Position numbers and translations under genes: made by a program. A stretch of 64,000 bases of DNA from Actinomycetales bacterium SN12 (GTDB lineage: Bacteria; Actinomycetota; Actinomycetes; Actinomycetales; Microbacteriaceae). This document shows positions 1-8,146 of the stretch, piece by piece; position 1 is the stretch's first letter; each line of letters starts with the position of its first letter. The DNA is taken from positions 124,001 through 188,000 of the forward strand of contig PJCV01000005.1 in NCBI GenBank assembly GCA_002837415.1, read 5' to 3'. The notes under the pieces were generated by a model, which was not told where the DNA came from, searched no databases, and saw only the letters and a program-made list of their open reading frames with translations.

Positions 1-288
1 GTCTACCGGATCCTGCAGGAGGCGCTCACCAACGCGATCCGTCACGGCGGCGGCGAGGTCGATGTGCGGCTGTCCTGGTGGGCTGATCGGGTAGACGTCG
101 CCGTGCGCAACCGCATCCCGCCCTCGAAGCAGGCCACACCGGGAGTGCCGCCCACTCACACCGGCGGGCACGGGGTCATCGGCATGCGCGAACGTGCACA
201 GCTCGTCGGCGGTTCGCTCACAGTGCAACATGAACCGGCCTGGTTCACGGTGCGCGCTACGCTTCCGATCGGCCCCTCGGCGAACTGA
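1..288 (+). CDS. Sensor histidine kinase, C-terminal part (truncated by window start)
   Basis: Only the last 95 codons are present; the reading frame is open from base 1. The segment starts inside the HATPase_c ATP-binding domain: the N-box is recognisable at residues 6-15 (EALTNAIRHG), and a G-box-like GGHGVIGMRERAQLVGG follows, as in NarL/DesK-type (HisKA_3) kinases. It would autophosphorylate and donate phosphate to the response regulator that starts 27 nt after its stop codon. The N-terminal sensor and dimerisation parts lie outside the window, so the signal cannot be inferred. The family call is secure; the ligand is unknown. Confidence 0.9.
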   Translation, partial: VYRILQEALTNAIRHGGGEVDVRLSWWADRVDVAVRNRIPPSKQATPGVPPTHTGGHGVIGMRERAQLVGGSLTVQHEPAWFTVRATLPIGPSAN

Positions 289-315
289 GTGGCCGAAGAC
301 GACCAGGAGGTCAGG

Positions 316-951
316 ATGATCAGGGTCGTGCTCGTCGACGATCAGGCGCTGTTCCGCGCGGGCGTGCGGATGCTCGTCTCGTCGCAGCCCGACATGGACG
401 TGGTCGGCGAAGCCGGCGACGGCAGAGAGGCGCTCGAGGTCATCGGACGCACCCGTCCCGACGTCGTGCTGATGGACATCCGGATGCCCGTGATGGACGG
501 TCTGACGGCCACCGCGGAGCTGCTCGCCCAGCCCGACCCGCCGCGGGTCGTGATGCTCACCACGTTCGACCTCGACGAGGCGGCGGCGCGAGCCATCCAG
601 CGGGGAGCCAGCGGCTTCCTGCTCAAGGACGCCGACCCGGAGTTCCTGCTCGCGGCCATCCGGACCGTCGTGTCCGGATCGAGCGTGATCGCGGCATCCG
701 CTACCCGCGAGCTGTTCGCGCACTTCACCGCCGAGACCAAGCCGGTGCCCTCGGAGTTCGCCGACCTCACCGACCGCGAGCGCGAGATCTTCGCGCTCGC
801 CGCGCGAGGGCTGTCGAACGCCGAGATCGCGGCGCGCGAATTCCTCAGCGAGGCGACCGTGAAGACGCACATCAGCCGCATCCTCACCAAGCTGCGCCTG
901 CGCGATCGCGTGCAGCTGGTCGTCTTCGCCTTCGAGCACGGCCTCGCCTGA
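316..951 (+). CDS. NarL/FixJ-family response regulator
   Basis: A two-domain regulator of 211 residues. The receiver domain spans residues 1-120, with the acidic pair D8/D9, phosphoacceptor D54 (in VVLMDIRMP) and the switch threonine and lysine (MLTTF, LLKDA). A LuxR-type helix-turn-helix covers about residues 145-205 (LTDREREIF, then SNAEIAARE and TVKTHISRIL). I chose the ATG at 316 because AGGAGG lies 5 nt upstream; an in-frame GTG at 289 is possible but has no ribosome site of its own. It is paired with the kinase just upstream. The ABC exporter genes that follow (from 1054) are plausible targets, by the common kinase-regulator-ABC layout; that link is inference. Confidence 0.95.
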   Translation: MIRVVLVDDQALFRAGVRMLVSSQPDMDVVGEAGDGREALEVIGRTRPDVVLMDIRMPVMDGLTATAELLAQPDPPRVVMLTTFDLDEAAARAIQRGASGFLLKDADPEFLLAAIRTVVSGSSVIAASATRELFAHFTAETKPVPSEFADLTDREREIFALAARGLSNAEIAAREFLSEATVKTHISRILTKLRLRDRVQLVVFAFEHGLA

Positions 952-1041
952 CGCGGCGTACACCGCTCGCCGCGGCGGATCATCCTCTCGATGTATCCGG
1001 ATGCCACCCCGAGGCCGATGCGCCGGGGCAGGCCCGGAAAA

Positions 1042-1047
1042 TAGCGT
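1042..1047 (+). promoter_or_regulatory. Putative -10 element of a leaderless promoter for the ABC ATPase gene
   Basis: TAGCGT ends 6 nt before the ATG at 1054, which would place the transcription start at or next to the start codon. No Shine-Dalgarno sequence precedes the gene. The same spacing recurs before many genes here. Confidence 0.5.
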
Positions 1048-1053
1048 CGAAGC

Positions 1054-1815
1054 ATGGAGATCACGACCTCGGACCTCGGCCTCGCCGCACGCGTCCAGCA
1101 CCTCACCAAGACCTACGGGGCCGGAGCCGCCGGCGTCCGCGCCCTCGATGACGTCAGCGTCGGCATCCGTCGCGGTCAGTTCACCGCGATCATGGGCCCG
1201 TCCGGCTCGGGCAAGTCCACGCTCATGCACATCATGGCCGGCCTCGACGCCCCGACCGAGGGACTCGCGTGGATCGGAGACACCGAGATCACCGGCCTCA
1301 GCGACCTCGACATGACGATTCTGCGGCGTCGCCGCGTCGGGTTCATCTTCCAGGCGTTCAACCTGGTGCCAACCCTTGACGCCCTCGGCAACATCCTGCT
1401 GCCCTTCGAGCTCGACGGGCGCCAGCCGACGGCCATCGAGCGCGCGCGCACCGATGGTCTCATCGAGCGCCTGGGTCTGGCATCCCGCCTCACCCACCGG
1501 CCGCACGAGCTCTCGGGCGGACAGCAGCAGCGCGTCGCGATCGCTCGCGCGCTCGCCACCGCACCGGACCTCGTGTTCGCCGACGAGCCGACCGGAAACC
1601 TCGACTCGCGCAGCGGACGCGAGGTGCTCGCTCTGCTCGCGAGCGCCAGCCGTGAGCACGGGCAGTCGATCGCGATGGTCACGCACGACGCGATCGCCGC
1701 GAGCCACGCCGACCGCGTGCTGTTCCTCGGCGACGGCCGCATCACCGCCGACCACCCGAAGCAGAGCGCCGAGCAGATCGCCGCGCACATGCTCGCCGCG
1801 GAGGTGGCGGCATGA
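1054..1815 (+). CDS. ABC transporter ATP-binding protein (MacB/LolD type)
   Basis: A 253-residue nucleotide-binding subunit. Walker A is at residues 48-56 (GPSGSGKST), the signature LSGGQQQR begins at 153, and Walker B runs 173-178 (LVFADE), followed by a conventional H-loop (VTHD). The sequence resembles the LolD/MacB/FtsE branch that powers FtsX-like permeases rather than classic importers. The stop overlaps the start of the next gene by 4 nt (ATGA), so the two subunits are translationally coupled. The start is supported by a TANNNT -10 motif 6 nt upstream. The substrate is unknown; antimicrobial peptide or lipid extrusion is common for this architecture next to a NarL-type two-component system. 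Confidence 0.95.
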   Translation: MEITTSDLGLAARVQHLTKTYGAGAAGVRALDDVSVGIRRGQFTAIMGPSGSGKSTLMHIMAGLDAPTEGLAWIGDTEITGLSDLDMTILRRRRVGFIFQAFNLVPTLDALGNILLPFELDGRQPTAIERARTDGLIERLGLASRLTHRPHELSGGQQQRVAIARALATAPDLVFADEPTGNLDSRSGREVLALLASASREHGQSIAMVTHDAIAASHADRVLFLGDGRITADHPKQSAEQIAAHMLAAEVAA

Positions 1816-3281
1816 GCGCGCCCGCTGCGACGATGCCGCGTCTCGAACCTGGCCGCCCGCGCGCGGCTCGCCTCGGCTGGCTGCGCGAGCGGGGGATGGG
1901 TGCCAGCATCCTCGTCTCGGCGCTCGCCGCCGCCTTCGGCGTGATCCTCGTCGAGGTGACCGCCTACATCGGCGCCGTGCTGCAGTCCGACCCGTTCATC
2001 GGCGACAGCGAGGTGCTCGCGATCGTCGTGACGATCCTGTCGGTGCTGCTCGTCGGGGTGGCGATGTACGTCGCGGCGATCGTCACCGCCAACACCTTCT
2101 CGACGATCATCGCCGGCCGCACGCGGCGCATCGCCCTGCTGCGACTGATCGGCGCGTCGGCGCGCTCGCAGCGCTCGGAGGTCACCGGCCAGGGATTCGT
2201 GGTCGGCCTGATCGGGGCGGGGGTCGGCCTGGTCGTCGGCATCGGCTTCTCGGCGTTGGGGGTGCTCGTCGGGGATATTCTGCTCGACGGCGCGTCCGGC
2301 GACTTCACCCTCGCGCAGCCCGGCGTGCTGTTCCCCGTGGTGGGCGTGGCGCTGACGACCTGGCTGGCCGCCTGGATCGGGTCGCGCCGCGTGCTCACTG
2401 TCACTCCGCTGCAGGCGCTCGGCGGCTCGGTCGAGCGCACGCACGACGAGGAGGCGGGGCGCCGCGGCAAGCACGTCGGCGCTCTCGTGCTGATCGTCGC
2501 CGGAGCGGGCCTGCTGGCCGGTGGCGTTCTGCTCGGACTGATCACCCCGCTCGGCGTGGTCGTGGCGTTCTTCGGCGGGCTGTTCTCGTTCACCGGTCTC
2601 GCGACCGCGTCGCCGCTGTTCATGCCTCCTGTGCTGCGTCTGGTCGGTCGGCTCTTCGGCCGCGGCCCGACTGCCCGACTCGCGGCTGAGAACGCGCTGC
2701 GGCATCCGGAGCGCTCGAGCCGCATGGCGATCGGAGTCGTCATGGGTGTGGCGCTGGTGACGATGTTCGCCGTCGCGCTGGAATCGGTGAAGGCGCTGAT
2801 GATGCGCCAGAGCGAGGGGGAGTTCGTCGACGGCTTCTTCGCCCCGATGGACGCCTTCGCGAGCATCATGATGGTGCTGGTCGCCGTGTCGGCGGTGATC
2901 GCCGCCGTCGGGCTGGTCAACCTGCTCACCATCGGGGTGGTGCAGCGCCGCCGCGAGCTGGGGCTGCTGCGCGCGATCGGTCTGACCTCGGCTCAGGTGC
3001 GCCGGATGGTGCTGCTCGAGGCAGTGCACATCACGGTCGCCGCGACCCTTACCGGCCTCGTGCTCGGCATCGCGTACGGGTGGATCGCCGCCCAGTCGCT
3101 GCTCGGATCCGTGCCCGTGCTCCCGGACTTCAAGCCGGCCGGACTCGTGTACCCGGCGGTGCCGTGGATCCCCGTGGTGATCATTGTCGTCGCGACCGGT
3201 GTGCTGACCGTCGTCGCCGCGGTGACACCGACGCGCCTCGCGACGCGAGTCGCGCCGGTCGAGGCGCTCGCCGCTGACTGA
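1812..3281 (+). CDS. FtsX-like ABC transporter permease
   Basis: A 489-residue polytopic membrane protein. The hydrophobic profile shows two FtsX-type blocks: segments near residues 30-57, 72-97, 125-150 and 175-192, then a second half with segments near 225-270, 300-320, 350-376 and 455-478. The middle (about 196-222) is a charged cytoplasmic linker. The duplicated layout matches single-chain permeases of the MacB/FtsX class, though a long extracytoplasmic MacB-type domain is absent. It overlaps the upstream ATPase gene by 4 nt, so both act as one transporter. A 9-bp hairpin follows the stop codon. The exported substrate cannot be read from sequence. Confidence 0.93.
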   Translation: MSAPAATMPRLEPGRPRAARLGWLRERGMGASILVSALAAAFGVILVEVTAYIGAVLQSDPFIGDSEVLAIVVTILSVLLVGVAMYVAAIVTANTFSTIIAGRTRRIALLRLIGASARSQRSEVTGQGFVVGLIGAGVGLVVGIGFSALGVLVGDILLDGASGDFTLAQPGVLFPVVGVALTTWLAAWIGSRRVLTVTPLQALGGSVERTHDEEAGRRGKHVGALVLIVAGAGLLAGGVLLGLITPLGVVVAFFGGLFSFTGLATASPLFMPPVLRLVGRLFGRGPTARLAAENALRHPERSSRMAIGVVMGVALVTMFAVALESVKALMMRQSEGEFVDGFFAPMDAFASIMMVLVAVSAVIAAVGLVNLLTIGVVQRRRELGLLRAIGLTSAQVRRMVLLEAVHITVAATLTGLVLGIAYGWIAAQSLLGSVPVLPDFKPAGLVYPAVPWIPVVIIVVATGVLTVVAAVTPTRLATRVAPVEALAAD

Positions 3282-3302
3282 GTCGAGCTCACTTAGGCCG
3301 AG

Positions 3303-3335
3303 ACCCCGTGCTGTGCGGGTTCGCAGGCACGGGGT
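3303..3335 (+). terminator. Hairpin between permease and ComB-like gene
   Basis: A perfect 9-bp stem (ACCCCGTGC / GCACGGGGT) around a 15-nt loop lies just after the permease stop at 3281. There is no T-tract, so it is at best a weak or Rho-assisted terminator. Confidence 0.5.
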
Positions 3336-3363
3336 TCCGGCGCGCTCTCGACGGGTGCGGGAT

Positions 3364-3369
3364 TAGGCT
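3364..3369 (+). promoter_or_regulatory. Putative -10 element of a leaderless promoter (ComB-like gene)
   Basis: TAGGCT ends 6 nt before the ATG at 3376. There is no ribosome-binding site, consistent with a leaderless transcript. Confidence 0.5.
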
Positions 3370-3375
3370 GATCGG

Positions 3376-4053
3376 ATGCCGCCGTTCGACCAGTCCTCCT
3401 ACCAGGTGCGCCTCGAATGGGGCACGCAGGGGCTGGCGCGCCTCGCGCCCGCCGACATCGTGATCGTCATCGATGTGCTGCGCTTCTCCTCCACCCTCGC
3501 CGACGCCGTCGCCGCCGGCCAGCGGATCGCCCTGTCAGACGCCATCCGGTGGTCGACCAACGGCGCATCCGTCGTCGCCGCTGCGTCGGCATCCGACGCT
3601 TCGGATGCTGGTGCCTCGACCGTCCTGATCGGCGGCATCCGCAATGCGGCAGCGACGGCCCGTGCGGTCATGGCGGTGCAGGAGCGGCAGGGCACCCGCG
3701 CGTCGGTCTCGATCATCGCGGCGGGCGAACTCGCCGCGACCGGCGAGCTGCGCTTCGCGGTCGAGGACCAGCTCGGCGCCGGTGCGATCATCTCCGCGCT
3801 CTGCGACCTCGGCATCGATCACTCCTCGCCGGAAGCGGCCGCCGCGGCTGAGGCCTACCGCGCGCTGCGGCCCGGACTGCGGCACATGCTCGTCGGCAGC
3901 GGGTCGGGTCGCGAACTGGTCGGGGGCGTGGCGTCCACCGCCCGCATGGAGGCCGCAGGAGTGCGGCCGGCGACCACCGCCGAGGCGGCAGAACTGGATG
4001 CCGTCGACGCCGCCGTCGTGCTGAGCGACGGCGTCTTCGAGCGCTTCAGCTGA
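3376..4053 (+). CDS. ComB-like 2-phosphosulfolactate phosphatase family protein
   Basis: The 225-residue sequence has the ComB family hallmark VIVIDVLRFSST at residues 28-39 and a second conserved stretch near residue 80 (LIGGIRNAAAT). In methanogens ComB dephosphorylates 2-phosphosulfolactate during coenzyme M synthesis. Actinobacteria do not make coenzyme M through a complete version of this pathway as far as I know, and no other ComA-E-like gene is visible here, so the real substrate is probably another phosphorylated acid. It appears monocistronic, with its own -10-like motif. The family assignment is firm; the reaction is inferred. Confidence 0.85.
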   Translation: MPPFDQSSYQVRLEWGTQGLARLAPADIVIVIDVLRFSSTLADAVAAGQRIALSDAIRWSTNGASVVAAASASDASDAGASTVLIGGIRNAAATARAVMAVQERQGTRASVSIIAAGELAATGELRFAVEDQLGAGAIISALCDLGIDHSSPEAAAAAEAYRALRPGLRHMLVGSGSGRELVGGVASTARMEAAGVRPATTAEAAELDAVDAAVVLSDGVFERFS

Positions 4054-4171
4054 CCGGGTCGGAAGCCTCAGTCACGCCGGCGCGGCGTGCCACGGGCATC
4101 CGGTTTCGTCCGAGATCTCCGACACTGGCGCCGGCACCGCGCGCCATCGACAGCGCCACAAAGCAGCGACA

Positions 4172-4177
4172 TAGGGT
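4172..4177 (+). promoter_or_regulatory. Putative -10 element of a leaderless promoter (DUF3054 gene)
   Basis: TAGGGT ends 6 nt before the ATG at 4184; no Shine-Dalgarno sequence is present. Confidence 0.5.
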
Positions 4178-4183
4178 CGGAAC

Positions 4184-4558
4184 ATGAGGTTTCTCCCCGC
4201 GGTCATCGTCGACGCCGTGTTCGTGCTCATCTTCGCGGCGATCGGCCGCGCATCGCACGATGAGAACCCGCTCGGGTTCCTGCTCACGGCATGGCCGTTC
4301 CTGGTCGCGCTCGTCGTCGGGCACGCGCTCGCCGCGCTCGTGCCGGCGCGTCCGCGACGTCCGTGGTCGCTCGGGTGGGGTGCGATCGTCTGGATCGTGA
4401 CCGTGGGCGGCGGGATGCTGCTGCGCATCGCCACCGGCGACACCGCCGAGACCCCGTTCATCATCGTCGCCACGCTGGTGCTCGCCGCCATGCTGCTCGG
4501 CTGGCGGCTGGTCGCCCTGCTCGCACGGCGCTATCGCGCACCGCGCACGGCGGACTGA
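4184..4558 (+). CDS. DUF3054-family small membrane protein
   Basis: A 124-residue protein with four predicted membrane helices, roughly residues 5-22, 31-52, 64-83 and 88-108. It ends in a short basic tail. The pattern (FxxAxIGRxSH after helix 1, PF near helix 2, W-G near helix 3) is that of DUF3054, a family widespread in actinobacteria with no assigned function. It stands alone, apparently transcribed from its own leaderless promoter. The next gene is on the opposite strand, and a palindromic repeat lies between them. Confidence 0.85.
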   Translation: MRFLPAVIVDAVFVLIFAAIGRASHDENPLGFLLTAWPFLVALVVGHALAALVPARPRRPWSLGWGAIVWIVTVGGGMLLRIATGDTAETPFIIVATLVLAAMLLGWRLVALLARRYRAPRTAD

Positions 4559-4570
4559 ACCAACGGCATC

Positions 4571-4632
4571 CGAAACGCAGGAGCTCACCCGAAGCGCAGG
4601 AGGGATGCCCCCCCTGCGCTCCTGCATTTCAC
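4571..4632. repeat. Palindromic intergenic element (GCAGGAG half-sites)
   Basis: Three related half-sites lie between two convergent genes: CGAAACGCAGGAG at 4571-4583, CGAAGCGCAGGAG at 4590-4602, and an inverted version CTCCTGCATTTCACG at 4619-4633. The second and third can fold into a hairpin. The layout is forward-forward-reverse. It may double as a bidirectional terminator. The same layout with different core sequences appears elsewhere in the window. Confidence 0.6.
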
Positions 4633-4696
4633 GTGAAGTCCTGTGATTCCGCGCGCGTCGGAGTGCGCCCCGGACCGCAGCGCAGGGAAAGCGCGT

Positions 4697-5185
4697 TCAG
4701 CGGGGCAGCTGCGCGGCGAGCCGGTCGGCGGCGGTGATCTCGCGTCGGTGCCATTCGAACAGGAACCGCCGGTCGAAGCACCGAGAGCACCTCGCGCACG
4801 ATGTCTCACGCGCCGGACGGCGATGACGATAGGCGACGTGCCCCGACGGGCACTGCCCGATCCACGGGGCGAGCTCGGTCGCGGTCTCGCCGTGGTGGGT
4901 GGTGCCGCCGACGTAGCCCAGCGAGCGGGCCGTGCGCTTCCACGCCGGCCCGTGCCCTGCCGCGTGGCCCGCCAAGGCGTGCGCGACCTCGTGCAGCAGG
5001 GTCTGATGGATCTCGTCGTCGTCGAACCGGGCGGCAAGATATCGCGACACCGAGATGCGCCGGCGCTGATAGTCGCACAACCCGGCCCGACGCTTGGCGT
5101 TGTCGAAGTCGAACGACCACGACTCGTCAAGGTGCATGCGAATCAGAGCGTCGCCCCAGACGCGGACGCGATTCAGATCGGCCAT
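4697..5185 (-). CDS. SprT-like zinc metalloprotease-domain protein
   Basis: A 162-residue protein with the zinc metallopeptidase motif HEVAHALAGH in its middle, followed by a further His (GHGPAWK), as in the SprT-like family (a minimal version of the SPRTN fold). The C-terminal half carries a zinc-ribbon-like CPSGH and CARCSRC arrangement. Start: I chose the ATG at 5185 because the upstream sequence reads TACTCT, then 6 nt, then ATG, a leaderless-promoter pattern; the longer open frame upstream lacks a credible start. The cellular role of bacterial SprT-like proteins is not settled. The TPR gene upstream is in the same orientation with 34 nt between them, so co-transcription is possible. Confidence 0.88.
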   Translation of the reverse strand: MADLNRVRVWGDALIRMHLDESWSFDFDNAKRRAGLCDYQRRRISVSRYLAARFDDDEIHQTLLHEVAHALAGHAAGHGPAWKRTARSLGYVGGTTHHGETATELAPWIGQCPSGHVAYRHRRPARETSCARCSRCFDRRFLFEWHRREITAADRLAAQLPR

Positions 5186-5219
5186 GGCATCAGAGTAGGA
5201 CCAGCCACCGACATCGGCT

Positions 5220-5750
5220 CTAGACGAGCGCGCCGGCTTCCATCGCGCTGCGCCGCTCGGCGGCCTCGATCGCGCGCAGCGCCTTCTCGAGATCCGCGTC
5301 GTCGGCACCCGCTGACCGGCGCAGGAACAGCGAGCGCTTGAAGCTTTCGCGCGCCTGCTCGAAGTCGCGCACCTCGTACGCGTTCTTGCCGTGGTGCTGA
5401 TGCGCGAAGGCGGCGATTCCCGCCCAGCCCTGGCCCTCGGCCTCGTTCGCGCATGTCGCGAGCTCTTGCGCGGCCGCGGCGTTCGCGCCGCGGTTCTGCA
5501 GCACCGTGCCGTGCAGCACGCGTGCGCGCAGCAGGTCCTTGCGGGTACCGGCCATACGAGCCTGACGCACCGCCTCATCCGCGAGCTCGAGCGCCTCGTC
5601 GAGCCGGTCGAGCACCTTCAGCAGCCACACGCGCTCGAGCAGCACAGGCAGGCTGCGCTGGTTCTCGATCTCGGACAACCGGGCCAGGCACTCGCGCGGA
5701 TCCACCAGTTCTCGGAGGGTTTCTGGGTCATAACCCTGGATCAGATTCAC
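5220..5750 (-). CDS. Tetratricopeptide-repeat protein
   Basis: A 176-residue, entirely helical protein. TPR-like helix pairs can be traced from about residue 36 to 150, for instance ERVWLLKVLDRLDEALELAD and HHGKNAYEVRDFEQARESF. No signal peptide or membrane segment is visible, so it should be cytoplasmic. The start is GTG at 5750, with AAGGGAG upstream. TPR proteins usually scaffold other proteins; no partner can be named. It lies just upstream of the SprT-like gene on the same strand. Confidence 0.85.
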   Translation of the reverse strand: MNLIQGYDPETLRELVDPRECLARLSEIENQRSLPVLLERVWLLKVLDRLDEALELADEAVRQARMAGTRKDLLRARVLHGTVLQNRGANAAAAQELATCANEAEGQGWAGIAAFAHQHHGKNAYEVRDFEQARESFKRSLFLRRSAGADDADLEKALRAIEAAERRSAMEAGALV

Positions 5751-5858
5751 GACTGCTGGCTCCCTTCTGCGACCGTCGTCCCAGTCTGCCTCGCCGACCT
5801 GAGAACCGTTCGAGGCTCGCCCTGGGACCGCGTGATCGAACCCCAGCGTCCCCGTGCG

Positions 5859-6728
5859 TCAGCGCAGGAAGATGCTCGCGTCGGGGCGGGGGGATGCCAC
5901 GGCATCCGCGTCAGTGACGATCGCGGCGCCCTTCGCGAAGGCCGCGACCTCGGCATCCTGAGCGATCTTCGCCGGATGCGGGCCGGCGGCCAGCAGCCGG
6001 GGCAGCCACTCCGTCGGCAGCGGCGTCGGCGAGGCGGCCAGCACGAGGTTGCCGAACCGGCGGCCCTTCAGCACCTGCGTGTCGGCGAGCAGCGCGACCT
6101 CGTCGAACACGCTCATCGCGGTCGCCACCTGACGTCGCGCGAAGGCCAGCCCCGGTCCGTCGGCGACGTTCACCAGCAGCACGCCCGCCGGTGCGAGCAG
6201 CTCGGCGATCTCGCGGTAGAACTCCAGGCTGGTCAGGTGCGCGGGGCTCTGCGCTCCCGAGAACACGTCCGAGACGACGAGATCGCAGTGTCCGGTGAGG
6301 GCGGGCGGCAGCCGTCGCAGGCCCTCGCGCGCATCCCCGATCCGGATGCGGATCGCCGCCGACCGCGGCAGCGGGAGGTGCTCGCGCACGAGCGCGACGA
6401 GGGGGCCCTCCAGCTCGATCACCTGCTGGCGCGATCCGGGCCTGGTCGCCTCGATGTAGCGGGGGATGGTCAGGGCACCGGAGCCGAGGTGCACGACGCT
6501 GAGCGGGGCGGATGCCGACGAGCCGAGCTGATCGATCACCGCACCCATCCGCACGATGTACTCGAAGTGCAGATGGGTCGGGTCATCGAGGTCGACGTGC
6601 GACTGCGGGGTGCCGTCGACGATCAGCTCGAATCCGCTGCCGAACTCGCTCGGCGCCACCTCGGCGATGCCGCCGTGATCGAGTCGCGCCTGCGGGTTGG
6701 CCGCATCGCGCGCGCGTGCTCGTCCCAT
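5859..6728 (-). CDS. Spermidine synthase-like (SpeE-fold) methyltransferase-type protein
   Basis: A 289-residue Rossmann-fold protein of the polyamine synthase-like group. The SAM/dcSAM-binding glycine-rich strand is VVHLGSGALTIPRYIEA (about residue 80), followed by the acidic QVIELEG, then GDAREGL and DLVVSDVFSG, the block that in true spermidine synthases holds the catalytic Asp. The N-terminus is short and lacks the membrane domain of fused versions. Actinobacterial homologues are usually annotated as fused MFS/spermidine synthase or SpeE-like with unproven activity. The start is supported by TACCCT 6 nt before the ATG on the minus strand. Polyamine synthesis is possible but not shown. Confidence 0.8.
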   Translation of the reverse strand: MGRARARDAANPQARLDHGGIAEVAPSEFGSGFELIVDGTPQSHVDLDDPTHLHFEYIVRMGAVIDQLGSSASAPLSVVHLGSGALTIPRYIEATRPGSRQQVIELEGPLVALVREHLPLPRSAAIRIRIGDAREGLRRLPPALTGHCDLVVSDVFSGAQSPAHLTSLEFYREIAELLAPAGVLLVNVADGPGLAFARRQVATAMSVFDEVALLADTQVLKGRRFGNLVLAASPTPLPTEWLPRLLAAGPHPAKIAQDAEVAAFAKGAAIVTDADAVASPRPDASIFLR

Positions 6729-6734
6729 CCCTCG

Positions 6735-6740
6735 AGGGTA
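6735..6740 (-). promoter_or_regulatory. Putative -10 element of a leaderless promoter (SpeE-like gene)
   Basis: On the minus strand TACCCT is separated by 6 nt from the ATG at 6728. It also lies within 16 nt of the end of the LCP gene upstream, implying separate transcription. Confidence 0.45.
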
Positions 6741-6744
6741 TCCG

Positions 6745-7983
6745 TCAGCGCCGCTTGCCGCCCGAGCAGGTCTGCTGGTTCAGGTCGATGCCGCTGATCT
6801 GCTCCGACAGCACGACCCCCTCGGTCGCAGACGGCGCGGGACTCGGCGCATCGGGGGCCGTCGACTCCGGCGCCGCGGGCGACGACGGATCGTCTTCCGC
6901 GACCACACCGCCGTGGTTGCTGGCCTCGCCGGTGATCTGCATCGACTCGCCGGTGCGGATCGCCTCCCACATCGGCCCCGCGGCGCTCTCATCGGTCACG
7001 ACGCGGTTCGGGTCGGACGGGGCCTCGACGGTGGGCAGCTGCAGGAACTTGAACTCCTCGAACGGGACGTCCTTCAGCGCGAGTGCGAGCTGCGCGAGCC
7101 GCACCGGGTTGGCGAGTTCCCTGCTGGGATCGACGTTGTCCGCGACCACGTTCGCCAGCCGGAGCACCTTGGGCACGTCGGTGAGTGTCTCGCTGCTGAG
7201 GATCGTCTTCGCCAGCCGCGACATGTACTGCTGCTGGTTGGAGATGCGCGCGAGGTCGCTGCCGTCGCCGATGCCCTTGCGCACCCGGATGAACTGCAGG
7301 GCCTCGTAGCCCGACACCGTGCGCAGACCCGGATCCCAGTCGATACCGGTGTGCCTGTCGCGAATGCCCGTGCCGCCGATGCAGATCTCCACGCCGCCGA
7401 TCGCGTCGGTGATCTCCATGACGCCGTCGAAGCTGAGCTTCGCGGCGAACCCGATGTCGATTCCGCTGGCTTCGGCGACCGACTTGACCACGCACGACAG
7501 GCCGGCGCGCTCGAAGACGGTGTTGATCACCGCGGCGGATGATCCGGATGCCACTGAGCCGTCTTCACGTGTGCACTCCGGCACCTCGAGGATCAGGTCG
7601 CGCGGCAGGGAGACGACGCTCACCTTGCGCGGTTCGGCCGAGACGTGCACGAGCAGGTTCACGTCGTTGCGGATGCCCTCTTCGTCGACGCACCGCTCGC
7701 CGAGCTTCTGCGTCGACACCTCGCCGCACTCGTCGGTTCCGACGAGGAGGACGGCGAACTCTCCGGGGTACGCGCCCAGCGATGGGGGAGCGACCTCCGG
7801 AGCGTCCTCCAGATCGACCGCGTCCTGACCCACCCGCACAGCGAGGTCCGCGGCGATGAAGCCGCCGATCCCGAGGGCGGAGACCGCCACCACGGCGGCG
7901 CCGATGCCCAGCATCCGCAGGACGGATCCCCAGGCTGAGGGCGTGCGGTGCGGCGCGTGCTGAGCCACGGGGGTGCGCGTCAT
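6745..7983 (-). CDS. LCP (LytR-CpsA-Psr) family cell-wall ligase
   Basis: A 412-residue membrane-anchored enzyme. A short basic cytoplasmic tail is followed by one transmembrane helix near residues 20-48, and then the extracellular LCP domain: LLVGTDE, RNDVNLLVHVS and VVSLPRDLILEVP are the conserved pyrophosphate/lipid-binding blocks. LCP enzymes transfer undecaprenyl-linked glycopolymers (teichoic acid, arabinogalactan or capsule) to peptidoglycan. A low-complexity Ser/Pro/Ala stretch (about 365-395) precedes the C-terminus. The ATG at 7983 is preferred: the upstream frame extension is unlike coding sequence, and a TAGGGT lies 8 nt upstream. It is divergent from the peptide-transporter operon. 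It could attach the polymer made by the exopolysaccharide locus at 49.8-61.9 kb, but that is speculation. Confidence 0.92.
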   Translation of the reverse strand: MTRTPVAQHAPHRTPSAWGSVLRMLGIGAAVVAVSALGIGGFIAADLAVRVGQDAVDLEDAPEVAPPSLGAYPGEFAVLLVGTDECGEVSTQKLGERCVDEEGIRNDVNLLVHVSAEPRKVSVVSLPRDLILEVPECTREDGSVASGSSAAVINTVFERAGLSCVVKSVAEASGIDIGFAAKLSFDGVMEITDAIGGVEICIGGTGIRDRHTGIDWDPGLRTVSGYEALQFIRVRKGIGDGSDLARISNQQQYMSRLAKTILSSETLTDVPKVLRLANVVADNVDPSRELANPVRLAQLALALKDVPFEEFKFLQLPTVEAPSDPNRVVTDESAAGPMWEAIRTGESMQITGEASNHGGVVAEDDPSSPAAPESTAPDAPSPAPSATEGVVLSEQISGIDLNQQTCSGGKRR

Positions 7984-8046
7984 GGCATCCGACCCTACAG
8001 CGCCCGCCCCGGTGCGACCCGATACCGGATCGCAACATGCGAAAGT

Positions 8047-8076
8047 TTGGCGATCAGCGGCGGCGCTGAGTAGCGT
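8047..8076 (+). promoter_or_regulatory. Candidate promoter of the peptide ABC transporter operon
   Basis: TTGGCG (8047-8052) and TAGCGT (8071-8076) are separated by 18 nt. This gives an untranslated leader of about 65 nt before the ATG at 8147, which has GAGAGG as its ribosome site. Confidence 0.4.
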
Positions 8077-8146
8077 CAAGACATCATGTGCGGATGCGAT
8101 GGGGCATCCGGTTCATGCGAAGAAGCATTCCACAGAGAGGCACACC

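Noticed and set aside
7973..8146. N-terminal extension of the peptide-binding lipoprotein
   Set aside because: It would destroy the lipoprotein signal peptide that begins at 8147 and overlaps the LCP gene start.
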